From a virus: a DNA stretch of 64,000 nt. Numbering within the stretch: position 1 is the first letter of the stretch; each line of letters begins with the position of its first letter. The notes below the pieces were generated by a model that saw nothing but the letters and a program-made list of their open reading frames with translations, had not been told where the DNA came from and made no database searches. Of the stretch, positions 26,786 to 34,634 are shown piece after piece. The position numbers and the translations under genes were made by a program. Where the stretch lies: positions 1 through 64,000 of the IMG/VR virus record IMGVR_UViG_3300023278_002223; one strand, written 5' to 3'.

Positions 26786-29700
26786 ATGGTAAGCGGACAC
26801 ATCAATGTAAGTGGAATAAACACCACATATCAGCCAGAGCTAGTAAGCTCGCCGGACGGACTCTTTGGAGCCTCTGGCGCGTTTCTTTCTGCCGTTAATG
26901 CCACATTTGGTTTCGGATCATCTCCCCACACATTCAGCCTGTCTTACGCACCAAGATCCTTTGGGCACGAGACCCTCCCAACAATCGGCACAGCCGTAGA
27001 CTTCTCAATTGACAACTTCCTCGTCAAGGGAAGCGTAACCCACGCAGACTACTCCAAAGACTCAAAGGGGAACCTTCTAAACGTCGTGATTCAAGACGAC
27101 AGGGTTGATCTAGACTCATTCTTCCTAGACACAGTTGGTCTGTTCGGAAGAAACGACACACCTTCTGACGATACAGTGGATGTCTACAATTGGTACAGCA
27201 AGACAAGCGTCAGCATAGCAACGTCCGGGAGATCATCCCAAGTAAAAGAGCTTGAGAGCATCAAGAACAATGGTGCAACATACAGGCAGATCTATGATGC
27301 AACAGAGTACTATGAAAACACAATCGGGTCAGTCACTGGGCTTCTTTCCTCACTACCAGCTCCAGACGTAGTAGAGAGCCAGCTTCCAGGAAACGTAGAC
27401 GGATACAGGTGGAAGTTCGAGGCAGAGGGCTTCTTGTCCGCTATGGTCAGGATCCTGTCAGATGTCAGCTATGACTGCTATTGGGATATGGCTGATGCCA
27501 AACTTTCAGTTGTCAACAGGAAGTACAGTGTAACAGTCACAAGAGATGACATCCCTTACGCAGGAGACACCTCCGAAACATTGCACCTAAAGTATGGAAA
27601 CGACGAGTCTGACAAGCCAAACAAGGTTAGAGTCTTCGGTCCAAACATGGAGGGGATCGTTGGAAGTGGGCGACTAATCCCAACCTCCGGAGCCTTCGCC
27701 GCATCCTATGACATGGGAATTACAGTTGGAGCACCTTCGTTCGAGCCAGGGTGGAGAAACGTAAACATCAAGTACTTCGGTCCAGATGGAAACCTCGCCA
27801 CTGACATCCCAACAGATGCAGAGCTTAGCGCAGCACTCAAATCAATCGAGTACTGGGCTCATGAGAAAGACCTAGAGAACAGAATCAGCAGCTCGGGCTT
27901 CGTTCCTGCCTCTGGATCTAACGTTGGACAGAACAGCCCAACATCCTACCTATCAGAGATGACCAGCAGATACAACTCTTCAAAGAGTTGGGTCGTAGCG
28001 TGGTACAACAAGGTTAAGACCTTTGCAGACTCCCACTATGGTAAGACATACACCCTAAAAGAGACCGATCCCCTATATGGTTTCATTGATGACTTTGAGG
28101 TCGTTGGTGAAGCATGGAGCAACCTTGAGAATCAGGCCAGCGGCCTATTCGAGGATGGATACCAGATCGACGGCACTTACTCTATGCTAGCCCCTTTCTA
28201 CAACGCCGCAACAAACAAGCTAAAGGCGTACTGCGTAATGGACACCACTACAAAGTGGGGGATCACAGGAGAGGGAGTTCCAACTAAGTTCGAGAGCTGG
28301 AATGAGGACGAGCTAAACCAATTTGTACCAATCAAGGTTCAGATGTGGAAATCTTCCAAGACAAGGTTTGACTCTCCAGCGTTTGAGTGGGACAGCTCAG
28401 AGAAGGGAATTGCTATAACATTCCCCAACTTCTGTTTCGACCCAACAACAGCAAGAAACACAGCGCTACTAACAGCCTCTTCAGGAATCACAACAGCCAA
28501 TAGTGGATTCCTAACTGGAGACTGGGGCGACGATTTCGTCGACCCACTACTAAACCCAGTCCCATACGAAGAGATCAACCCTGCTTCAGGGCAGAGCGTT
28601 GCTCTTCCTGTTAGAGTGAGCAGAAGATATGGATACGCATACCCTTCAGTCTGGACAAGCGGGACAGGGAGCAAGCTGGAGGTTGTTGTAGAAGACAAGT
28701 TCTCCCCATGGAACTACGAGCCAAGAGGGACAGACACCTCTGTCGAAAGGCTAACAGCAGACGTCAACGCCTTCATGAGCTCTCAGAAGATTGACGCCAC
28801 AGCGTCTACTCACGCGGAAGTGACCAAGATCGGTCTACCTGGGGTTAGCTTTGACGACTTCTCAGACCAGACTCTTCAGTCAAGTGGCTATGGGTTGATT
28901 TCAAACGGGATAACCTCCATCAACGTTGGTAGGGGATCCAGCGACTACTGGAAAACAAAGTACTCAGTAAAAGCCCACTTCCCACAGCTAGTAAAAGCAA
29001 AGCCAACCTTTACAAGACTAGACGAAGACTTTTCTTTCGTAATCAAGAAGATTGAGACAAGGATTACAGACCTAGAGCTCGATCTCGACATCCCAGAAGT
29101 GTTCGCCCCTATTGACGACACAAGGATAACAAGAATTGGGGTTGGCACAGCGGAAGAGAAAAGATCTATCCCTGTGACTATCACTACCGTTTACGATAGA
29201 ACATCTGGAGACCCTTACTACCTCTCAACAGACTCCAGAGGAAAGAGCTGGCCAAGAAACCTGGACCTAAACGCAGGAAGCCAGGCATCCCAAAGAGCAA
29301 GAGGCGCAGACGGGCTATTTGACGTTAACATGTCAGCAGTGTACCACTACGAGAGGCTAGAGGATGGAACATTCCAGCACTGGTACACAGGTGGTGTAGA
29401 CTTGGTTAACGCCAAAGTCATGACAGTAACGTCAGCAATAAAGACCGCTGGAGGCAGCAGCGTTGTTGACCTTCAGACACTAGCCCCAGTCGGGGGTGTT
29501 GCGATTGACATAACAAACGTTCCTCTTATCGACCAAGCAAACACCGACAGTGTCACAAGTGGAGCAAAGGTATCAGTCTCCTCCCCAATGAGCGACACCA
29601 ACATTAGGAACTACGACTTTACGCCTTCAGCTGGCCTCTCTGAGCTCTATGTGGTAAATGCCGCAGCAGGAGGAGGAGGGTCAGGAACCACCAACTTCGT

Positions 29701-29974
29701 AGAAGTGACAACGGCTCCAACATCTGGAGCTGGTGTATCTGGGATCGTTAGAACTTTCGCCGTAGGAAACATCTCGGCAATAACATACGATGACTCTGCC
29801 TCAGGAACAAAGGTCTCATTCGTTGGTATCGATCCAAGGATTGTAGCATCTGGAGACTTCGGAATTATCTCAATCCAGAGCGACACTGAGATCCAGGGAA
29901 GCGGATCAGTGGCCATCGACCATGTCCTTTGTCACATCGTCAAGCCTACCTTCATAAACTATGGATTGATTTAA
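26786..29974 (+). CDS. Baseplate-hub / tail-associated protein
   Basis: 1062 aa, AGGAG 6 bases before ATG. The first 290 residues follow the gp27-like hub plan: an initial beta barrel (FSLSYAPRSFGHETLPTIGTAVDFSIDNFLVKGSVTHADYSKDSKGNLLNVVIQDDRVDLD), then FLSAMVRILSDVSYDCYWDMADAKLSVVNRKYSVTV and TLHLKYGNDESDKPNKVRVFG. In gp27-type proteins this barrel pair binds the tail tube end. The remainder is a long mosaic with a C-terminal Ser/Gly-rich trimer-like section. No lysozyme or peptidase motif was recognised inside, which is notable for a hub. Order (after distal tail genes) supports the call. Confidence 0.55.
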   Translation: MVSGHINVSGINTTYQPELVSSPDGLFGASGAFLSAVNATFGFGSSPHTFSLSYAPRSFGHETLPTIGTAVDFSIDNFLVKGSVTHADYSKDSKGNLLNVVIQDDRVDLDSFFLDTVGLFGRNDTPSDDTVDVYNWYSKTSVSIATSGRSSQVKELESIKNNGATYRQIYDATEYYENTIGSVTGLLSSLPAPDVVESQLPGNVDGYRWKFEAEGFLSAMVRILSDVSYDCYWDMADAKLSVVNRKYSVTVTRDDIPYAGDTSETLHLKYGNDESDKPNKVRVFGPNMEGIVGSGRLIPTSGAFAASYDMGITVGAPSFEPGWRNVNIKYFGPDGNLATDIPTDAELSAALKSIEYWAHEKDLENRISSSGFVPASGSNVGQNSPTSYLSEMTSRYNSSKSWVVAWYNKVKTFADSHYGKTYTLKETDPLYGFIDDFEVVGEAWSNLENQASGLFEDGYQIDGTYSMLAPFYNAATNKLKAYCVMDTTTKWGITGEGVPTKFESWNEDELNQFVPIKVQMWKSSKTRFDSPAFEWDSSEKGIAITFPNFCFDPTTARNTALLTASSGITTANSGFLTGDWGDDFVDPLLNPVPYEEINPASGQSVALPVRVSRRYGYAYPSVWTSGTGSKLEVVVEDKFSPWNYEPRGTDTSVERLTADVNAFMSSQKIDATASTHAEVTKIGLPGVSFDDFSDQTLQSSGYGLISNGITSINVGRGSSDYWKTKYSVKAHFPQLVKAKPTFTRLDEDFSFVIKKIETRITDLELDLDIPEVFAPIDDTRITRIGVGTAEEKRSIPVTITTVYDRTSGDPYYLSTDSRGKSWPRNLDLNAGSQASQRARGADGLFDVNMSAVYHYERLEDGTFQHWYTGGVDLVNAKVMTVTSAIKTAGGSSVVDLQTLAPVGGVAIDITNVPLIDQANTDSVTSGAKVSVSSPMSDTNIRNYDFTPSAGLSELYVVNAAAGGGGSGTTNFVEVTTAPTSGAGVSGIVRTFAVGNISAITYDDSASGTKVSFVGIDPRIVASGDFGIISIQSDTEIQGSGSVAIDHVLCHIVKPTFINYGLI

Positions 29975-29975
29975 A

Positions 29976-32618
29976 ATGGCTAGCAGCGGCTACGTCTATC
30001 CTTCCAGTATGTGGTCTGGCGGCATGACGCTCCCAGTCAGTGGTGACATAGGTTACGTCCAACCTTTCGATACCGCGTCCGGAAACCTGGCCAACGGGAC
30101 CGGGATATATCCACTTGCAGTGCCAAGGATTGACGCTGCAGCCACCACGGGTATCACTGGAAACTCCCACATCCTACCATATAGCGCTCAACTATTCTAC
30201 ACTGCTCTTGAGTCAATCAAGCTTGAGTACACCGCAAGAGGTGCTACCGAGCCAGACTTTCACGTCTTCTACGATTATGCCAAGACAGACACAGAGATCC
30301 TAGCAAGCCACAGCGGCCTGCTAGAGATGCCTCTGCAGAACTTCCCACACCTAGTTGAAGAAGCCCAAGAGGCAATCAGCGGACTCGTATGCATGTCCGG
30401 CTGGAGCGACAGCATGGGCGACTACATGAACAGGGTGTTCGACTATAGGATTCTCCTTGCAGACGTTCCTTCTGGAAACAGACTCCAAGACGGAGTTACA
30501 TACAGGAACATAGCAACAGGGCAAGATGAAACTATCAACTGTCTGACAAGAGCAAGATCTGGTCTCTTCCCATTGGACTTCAATGCCATTAAAAACCTCA
30601 GCTCAACCTGGGGAGTGATGGCGAGCGGGACAAGGCTATACACCGCTGGGGGAGAGTTCTCTGGAGTAGGTCAGCCTATTGGAGACAGGACAACAAGAGA
30701 GCCTGAATTCCAGCAGTTCTCGTTCATGGGTCACTTTGACTGGTTGGCCCAAAGCCTACTCTGGAGACCACCAGTAGTAGAGAGCTTCAAGAATTCCACA
30801 GACACAAACACCCATAGTCTAATTACTCACGAGAGAGACAGATGGGAGTCCGCCTCTGGGTTCTACTACGATGACCCAGACGACGTGTGGTGGCATGCAA
30901 GCGGAACCTCCCCATCGGGAGTACCAAGCAAGTCTTCCAATTACGACACCGCCGCCCTTGTCTCTGCCCCAGCCCCTTCCTCACTAATCTATGGTGACTT
31001 GGGGTACTGGAGAGTTAATAAGCAGAGGTCAACCAAGTGTACGCCAATCGGCACATATGTTACAGGAGAGTCAAGCGGAACAACCTGGGAACTTGACACC
31101 CCAGACCTTCCCAGTCTGTATGAGCAGGTTGCTCTCAATAATACCGGATCTGGCCTCGATGTAAACACAAAGGACTACTACAAGAGTGACAACTTTAGTG
31201 GATACGTTTACAATTCTGGAACCGGAAGCGGTGGGTATAACGGAGACTACGTAGACATTAACACCAAGATATACTCCGAAAGACCTCAAGACTTCTCAAC
31301 ATACAATCAGGTCGGATATGTAGACCCAGACCCTTCCGCTAGCGGAGCGTACCTTGGTCAGCCTGGACAAGCGACCACTGCCGGTGCATTTGAAGCTGGC
31401 CCAGAGATCTTTGAGACATCGGTGTCTTGGATCTCCCCTGGTGCTAGTGGCAGATGGGAAATCAGCAATTCTGTAGTAGAAGCTGGTTCTGGAATCTCCT
31501 ACCCCCTAGGCAGTGGCTCTGCAATTGTTGTAGACATGAATATCGATAGTCACAATGCTGCCAGTGGAGAATGGACATCCCATACAGGTAGAAACGACTT
31601 TGAGGGTGTACACGTTTGCTTGCAGACAAACAAGCACATTCCTCACATAATTGAAAAAGACTCCAACTCAAGGACAGCAGACCTAATCTGGACTATGGAA
31701 AAGCAGATGGTGGTCTTTGATGACTTCATTCTGTTCGATTATGTTGAAGGAGCTCAAAACGAACAGTACCAACTGTTGACGTATGACACCAACAGCATAT
31801 CCAATAGCTACAACTCAGACCTGAATGCCGCATTCGGTTCCGATGGAGTTCTGGCCTCAGGGTATAGCTTCATAAGAAAAGCCCCAACACTCATGGGGCT
31901 ATATTTCTCAAGTACGGGGCTTCAAGAGTCCCAAACCCTAGTGTCCGATGGAACGTTTTATAACGGAGGAGAAGAAGTTCTTGAGACTGTATTCAGTGGA
32001 TCTTGGAGTATGTTCGGAGACCTGCCAACAAATAGGTCAAACAGATATGGATCTCTGGGAGGAATCAACTGGAGACAGGGAGGCGGAACGCTAATCTCTG
32101 ACTCAGACCTAACAGCTGACACTGAGTGGGACTGGGGGCTTGAGGAGAGCATAGGAGCCACCTCATACCCATCAGGAGCCGTTGCCAGCATATACAGCCT
32201 AAGCGACACAACACCAACATCCGGAACAGCCTCTGGAACCCTGTACACCGTAGACCTGTGGGACAAGTACATAGCAGACATGGACAGGCTTGCAACCCAC
32301 TGGCCATCAGGAGCAGTCGGCTCTTATGATGTTGATCCAGACCTCCTTCCATCAGGAAACGATTGGGAGAGATTTGAAGATAGTACAGATTCAGGCGTGT
32401 CCGGGTGGCACAACGCCGTAGCCCGCACATCTGGAGTAGCAACAGCCCAATTTGGGCAGCTAGAGGATGACGGCGGAACCACCATTGACGCCTTGAGCTT
32501 CAATCAGCTCATATCCAACGGAGCAAGCACATTCGCTCCATCTGGAGGAGTTGGCTACAACATCAATAGCATCTGGTTGAAATACCCAGTAATATTAGGC
32601 CCAAGTGGTCTAAACTAA
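29976..32618 (+). CDS. Large tail-tip protein, unknown
   Basis: 880 aa, ATG one base after the hub stop. Gly/Ser/Thr/Tyr-rich, no long coiled coil. It contains many short SG-rich turns (MWSGGMTLPVSGDIGY, YNGDYVDINTKIYSERPQDF), Trp-rich stretches (QSLLWRPPVVESF, DVWWHASGT) and a C-terminus beginning WDKYIADMDRLATHWPSGAVGSYDVDP. The style fits a surface-exposed tail-tip or side-fibre protein. It is the last gene of the tail operon. No enzymatic motif is evident; family not recognised. Confidence 0.45.
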   Translation: MASSGYVYPSSMWSGGMTLPVSGDIGYVQPFDTASGNLANGTGIYPLAVPRIDAAATTGITGNSHILPYSAQLFYTALESIKLEYTARGATEPDFHVFYDYAKTDTEILASHSGLLEMPLQNFPHLVEEAQEAISGLVCMSGWSDSMGDYMNRVFDYRILLADVPSGNRLQDGVTYRNIATGQDETINCLTRARSGLFPLDFNAIKNLSSTWGVMASGTRLYTAGGEFSGVGQPIGDRTTREPEFQQFSFMGHFDWLAQSLLWRPPVVESFKNSTDTNTHSLITHERDRWESASGFYYDDPDDVWWHASGTSPSGVPSKSSNYDTAALVSAPAPSSLIYGDLGYWRVNKQRSTKCTPIGTYVTGESSGTTWELDTPDLPSLYEQVALNNTGSGLDVNTKDYYKSDNFSGYVYNSGTGSGGYNGDYVDINTKIYSERPQDFSTYNQVGYVDPDPSASGAYLGQPGQATTAGAFEAGPEIFETSVSWISPGASGRWEISNSVVEAGSGISYPLGSGSAIVVDMNIDSHNAASGEWTSHTGRNDFEGVHVCLQTNKHIPHIIEKDSNSRTADLIWTMEKQMVVFDDFILFDYVEGAQNEQYQLLTYDTNSISNSYNSDLNAAFGSDGVLASGYSFIRKAPTLMGLYFSSTGLQESQTLVSDGTFYNGGEEVLETVFSGSWSMFGDLPTNRSNRYGSLGGINWRQGGGTLISDSDLTADTEWDWGLEESIGATSYPSGAVASIYSLSDTTPTSGTASGTLYTVDLWDKYIADMDRLATHWPSGAVGSYDVDPDLLPSGNDWERFEDSTDSGVSGWHNAVARTSGVATAQFGQLEDDGGTTIDALSFNQLISNGASTFAPSGGVGYNINSIWLKYPVILGPSGLN

Positions 32619-32619
32619 A

Positions 32620-32630
32620 TTCGTATAATA
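32620..32630 (+). promoter_or_regulatory. Late promoter box TTCGTATAATA
   Basis: Exact match, two bases after the tail gene stop, upstream of the 31-aa peptide gene. Confidence 0.75.
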
Positions 32631-32698
32631 GGATACACTAAAGAGGGCTTCGTCCGAGCCCCCTGTTTCTGTCAGTACCCCCTGAAAGGTGGTTAAAC

Positions 32699-32794
32699 AT
32701 GAGGAATTCTAGCCGACTGGTTAGATTGCTTCTGTTGTCAGCGTCTCTTGGCGCTCTCCTCCTTGCCGCTCGCATGCTTGGACTACTAGCTTAA
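32699..32794 (+). CDS. 31-aa hydrophobic membrane peptide
   Basis: ATG 32699, AAAGGTGG about 6 bases upstream, two stops in a row region at the end (TAATAA). The product begins MRNSSRLVRLLLLSASLGAL and continues LLAARMLGLLA: a basic N-terminus and one membrane-length Leu/Ala helix. It is the only ORF of a mini transcription unit bounded by a late promoter box (32620) and a perfect terminator (32884-32917). Late timing plus a single short transmembrane helix suggests a role in lysis or the cell envelope (holin regulator, pinholin-like or release peptide), but this is inference. Confidence 0.55.
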   Translation: MRNSSRLVRLLLLSASLGALLLAARMLGLLA

Positions 32795-32883
32795 TAAGTT
32801 GCCCCACTTATATTGCTATATGTGTTGAGACCAATGTCTCCAGACAAGCAGGCTTGAAGCCGTAAGTGAGGACCAGAAACTCT
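32795..32883 (+). ncRNA. Structured 3' region of mini transcription unit (candidate small RNA)
   Basis: No ORF. Contains GAGAC-CAAT-GTCTC (about 32824-32837) and AAGC-AG-GCTT hairpins between the peptide gene and its terminator. It may be a structured 3' UTR or a processed small RNA of about 100 nt. No known RNA family recognised, and it lacks tRNA hallmarks. Confidence 0.3.
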
Positions 32884-32917
32884 TAGACACACGCTAATAC
32901 CGTGTGTCTATTTTTTT
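32884..32917 (+). terminator. Intrinsic terminator
   Basis: Perfect 10-bp stem TAGACACACG / CGTGTGTCTA with loop CTAATAC, then seven T. One of the clearest terminators in the window. Confidence 0.93.
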
Positions 32918-32943
32918 GTCTAATCTAAGTCGTCGGGGTATAA

Positions 32944-32954
32944 TTCGTATAATA
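32944..32954 (+). promoter_or_regulatory. Late promoter box TTCGTATAATA
   Basis: Exact match, 26 bp after the terminator and 20 bp before the next start codon. It is followed by AAGGAGATATAAACT, a ribosome-binding site very like that of T7 gene 10. Confidence 0.8.
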
Positions 32955-32974
32955 TCCTGAAGGAGATATAAACT

Positions 32975-33367
32975 ATGAATAGCAGAATAGTCATTCCAGA
33001 GAACCTAGTAGTTGGCGGCATGTCCCTAACTCTCTCTATCGAGATTGTGGCCAGAAACCTCGAAACCCAAGAAGAGCAGACGTTTGACACCCCTGGACAG
33101 GGGAATCAGGCGTTAGCCCTAATTGAGGCAGAGTGGAGATCAGGATCCCAGGGAGGTAGGGCCAGAGATATTGCCAACTTCAAGGAGGATGAGAATCACG
33201 CCCAAAACAACGAGTTCGTATCTAGAACCCTCCTATTGGACCCAGTCCTTGGACACGAGTACTACGGACAAATAACAACATCAGTAACAGCCAGAGAAGT
33301 AAACATCCCAGTCGCCCCACCAGGAGACGCTGAGCCAGGAATTGGCTTAGGCATAGAAATAGAATAA
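32975..33367 (+). CDS. 130-aa late protein, unknown
   Basis: Starts 9 bases after a strong AAGGAG. Sole gene behind its own late promoter box, so probably made in quantity. Sequence: an N-terminal strand pair (IVIPENLVVGGMSLTLSIEI), a polar middle with RSGSQGGRARDIANF, and a C-terminus ending PPGDAEPGIGLGIEIE. No signal peptide, transmembrane segment or recognised domain. Followed by the 688-bp non-coding block, for which it might be the upstream mRNA. Confidence 0.55.
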   Translation: MNSRIVIPENLVVGGMSLTLSIEIVARNLETQEEQTFDTPGQGNQALALIEAEWRSGSQGGRARDIANFKEDENHAQNNEFVSRTLLLDPVLGHEYYGQITTSVTAREVNIPVAPPGDAEPGIGLGIEIE

Positions 33368-33493
33368 GTCGCAGGGGTCCAACTGGTCGTCGGGGCCTAA
33401 CTCACCTCTGCCCCCCAAACCCACTTGCATGTCCGGTGAGGTCACTAGGGCAAGCCCTAGAACCGAGCGCACCATACGCAACTCACAAGGGCT

Positions 33494-33507
33494 ACCCCCT
33501 TGAACCC
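33494..33507 (+). repeat. CCCTTGAACCC box, unit 1
   Basis: ACCCCCTTGAACCC; with CAAGGG at 33486-33491 it can form a 6-bp hairpin. Related boxes at 33543-33556 (TTGGACCC variant), 33681-33692 and 33725-33737. Confidence 0.7.
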
Positions 33508-33516
33508 GTGGCCTAA

Positions 33517-33531
33517 GCCCTCTGCAAGAGC
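33517..33531 (+). repeat. 15-base direct repeat GCCCTCTGCAAGAGC, copy 1
   Basis: Exact copy at 33668-33682, 151 bp downstream. CTCT/AGAG within the unit can form a short self-hairpin with loop GCA. Confidence 0.85.
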
Positions 33532-33667
33532 ACCATACGGGTACCCCCTTGGACCCATGGCGTTAGCCCTAGACAATATCTGCCCTTAGGTTCCCTAAGG
33601 AGCAGGAAACCCCACCAACCACCATACGGCTCCACAAAGAACAAGGGAATCTGTCCAAACTCCAAGG

Positions 33668-33682
33668 GCCCTCTGCAAGAGC
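33668..33682 (+). repeat. 15-base direct repeat GCCCTCTGCAAGAGC, copy 2
   Basis: Exact second copy; it sits in the loop region of an AAGGGC / GCCCTT hairpin (33664-33669 with 33681-33686) that ends in the third CCCTTGAACCC box. Confidence 0.85.
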
Positions 33683-33975
33683 CCTTGAACCCTTACAGGT
33701 TCGTTGGACATTCACAATGGGCAAGCCCCTTGAACCCTCTCAGACCCAGATTTTAGTAGTCCCCAACAACTATACCTGACGACCATGCCAGGATCCCCGA
33801 GAAGGGGTCCAGCAGGCTCTCTAATGCGTTCGGATATGGGGGTGACTATGATGGTAAGCAGATAAAATAAAATGGGCTGAGAATGGATGCCAGGGGGCTA
33901 CAGTCCAATTTACCAAAATAAGGTCATCGGAAGGAGGTATTCCGAGAACCCGAAGTAGGTATTTTGGGTGCAGAA

Positions 33976-33986
33976 TATCGTATATA
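33976..33986 (+). promoter_or_regulatory. Weak late-promoter-like box TATCGTATATA
   Basis: Resembles the TTCGTATAATA box with mismatches, 69 bp upstream of the 34056 gene. It is the only candidate promoter for that gene after the non-coding block. Confidence 0.35.
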
Positions 33987-34055
33987 GAGGTAGCAGGGGG
34001 CTAGTCTAACGTTAGGCTGGTACGGTCGTTACACTCTAAATCTCAGAAACCAATC

Positions 34056-34472
34056 ATGAAGATTTATGACGCGGACACAGTTGCTGAAATGATGCCTCTT
34101 CTTCACTCATACAGTAGGAGCATTGAGAAGCTCTATCTGGAAGTTGAAGAGATTACCAATAACATTAATGAGCTTGAATCCCTTGAGGACGCTCAAAGTC
34201 ATGCTGGTGAGATAGAAGTCCAAGAACACCACTTTAGGCTTAAAAGCAGGAGACTTATCGATACAGCTGACGAACTTAAGAAGGATTTTGGCATAGGCGT
34301 TTGCAATCCCGTATTCGGGACACTAGACGTAGGAATTATGTCGAAATCAGGCTCCATGCACCTCATGCTTTGTGTAGATTATACATGCACAGCGGACCCA
34401 GACACCTGGCTCTGCCATGAGACATACATGGGATCGAAACAACCTAGACTCTCCAAATGGAGCGATGTCTAG
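34056..34472 (+). CDS. DUF2203-like protein
   Basis: 138 aa, last rightward gene, no clear Shine-Dalgarno. It resembles the DUF2203 family plan as I remember it: an N-terminal DADTVAEMMPLLHSYSRSIEKL helix (compare a typical EAnaLLPLL start), a long helical hairpin, then a GIGVCNPVFGTLDVGIMS strand, a LCVDYTCTADPDTWLCHETYMGSKQPRL end that parallels the family's LCW-GE--I-YWH-----F-GRQP ending. DUF2203 has no established function. A late regulatory or structural role is possible; confidence in the family is moderate because the conserved Trp and His are shifted. Confidence 0.45.
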   Translation: MKIYDADTVAEMMPLLHSYSRSIEKLYLEVEEITNNINELESLEDAQSHAGEIEVQEHHFRLKSRRLIDTADELKKDFGIGVCNPVFGTLDVGIMSKSGSMHLMLCVDYTCTADPDTWLCHETYMGSKQPRLSKWSDV

Positions 34473-34520
34473 AAAGTAAGAGTACACATAAAGAGATTAT
34501 AGTGGATTCTATAGAAATTG

Positions 34521-34559
34521 AGATCTAGCCTCTTGGTCGGGGCTAGGTCTTGTTTTTTT
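34521..34559 (+). terminator. Rightward terminator at convergent junction
   Basis: 12-bp stem (34521-34532 with 34539-34550, two G-T pairs), loop TTGGTC, then a tract with seven T ending at 34559. It ends the late rightward transcription just before the converging leftward genes. The leftward side has an A8 tract at 34597-34604 (T8 on the - strand) after a GC-rich stretch, a weaker terminator. Confidence 0.88.
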
Positions 34560-34634
34560 GTAAACATAGTGCGGGTCAATACTTACAAAAATATAAAAAA
34601 AATCGCGGCGCACTCTTCGACCTATTTTCTTGCC

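Larger units (their letters stand above)
33368..34055. other. 688-bp non-coding block with repeats and hairpins
   Basis: No credible ORF on either strand. The left half (33460-33740) holds iterated motifs: CACCATACG three times (33470, 33531, 33620), CCCTTGAACCC-type boxes four times (33494, 33543 variant, 33681, 33725) and a 15-base exact repeat (33517 and 33668). Several boxes pair with an AAGGG just upstream to form hairpins. The right half has separate hairpins at 33791-33810, 33927-33945 and 34003-34018. Composition is C-rich on the + strand, unlike the genes. It could be a structured RNA, a replication origin or a packaging site; the sequence does not decide. Confidence 0.6.

Noticed and set aside
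32795-32917. tRNA gene
   Set aside because: No TTC(A/G)A T-loop, no 7-bp acceptor stem; only short hairpins and a terminator.
33460-33740. CRISPR array
   Set aside because: Repeats are short, irregularly spaced and differ in order; there are no uniform spacers and no cas genes (the Cas4-like nuclease lies far away among replication genes).
33780-34055. Group I intron, RNase P RNA or tmRNA
   Set aside because: Hairpins and an AAACCCCACC-like string are present, but the conserved core elements of these RNAs were not found by eye, and no split gene is seen.
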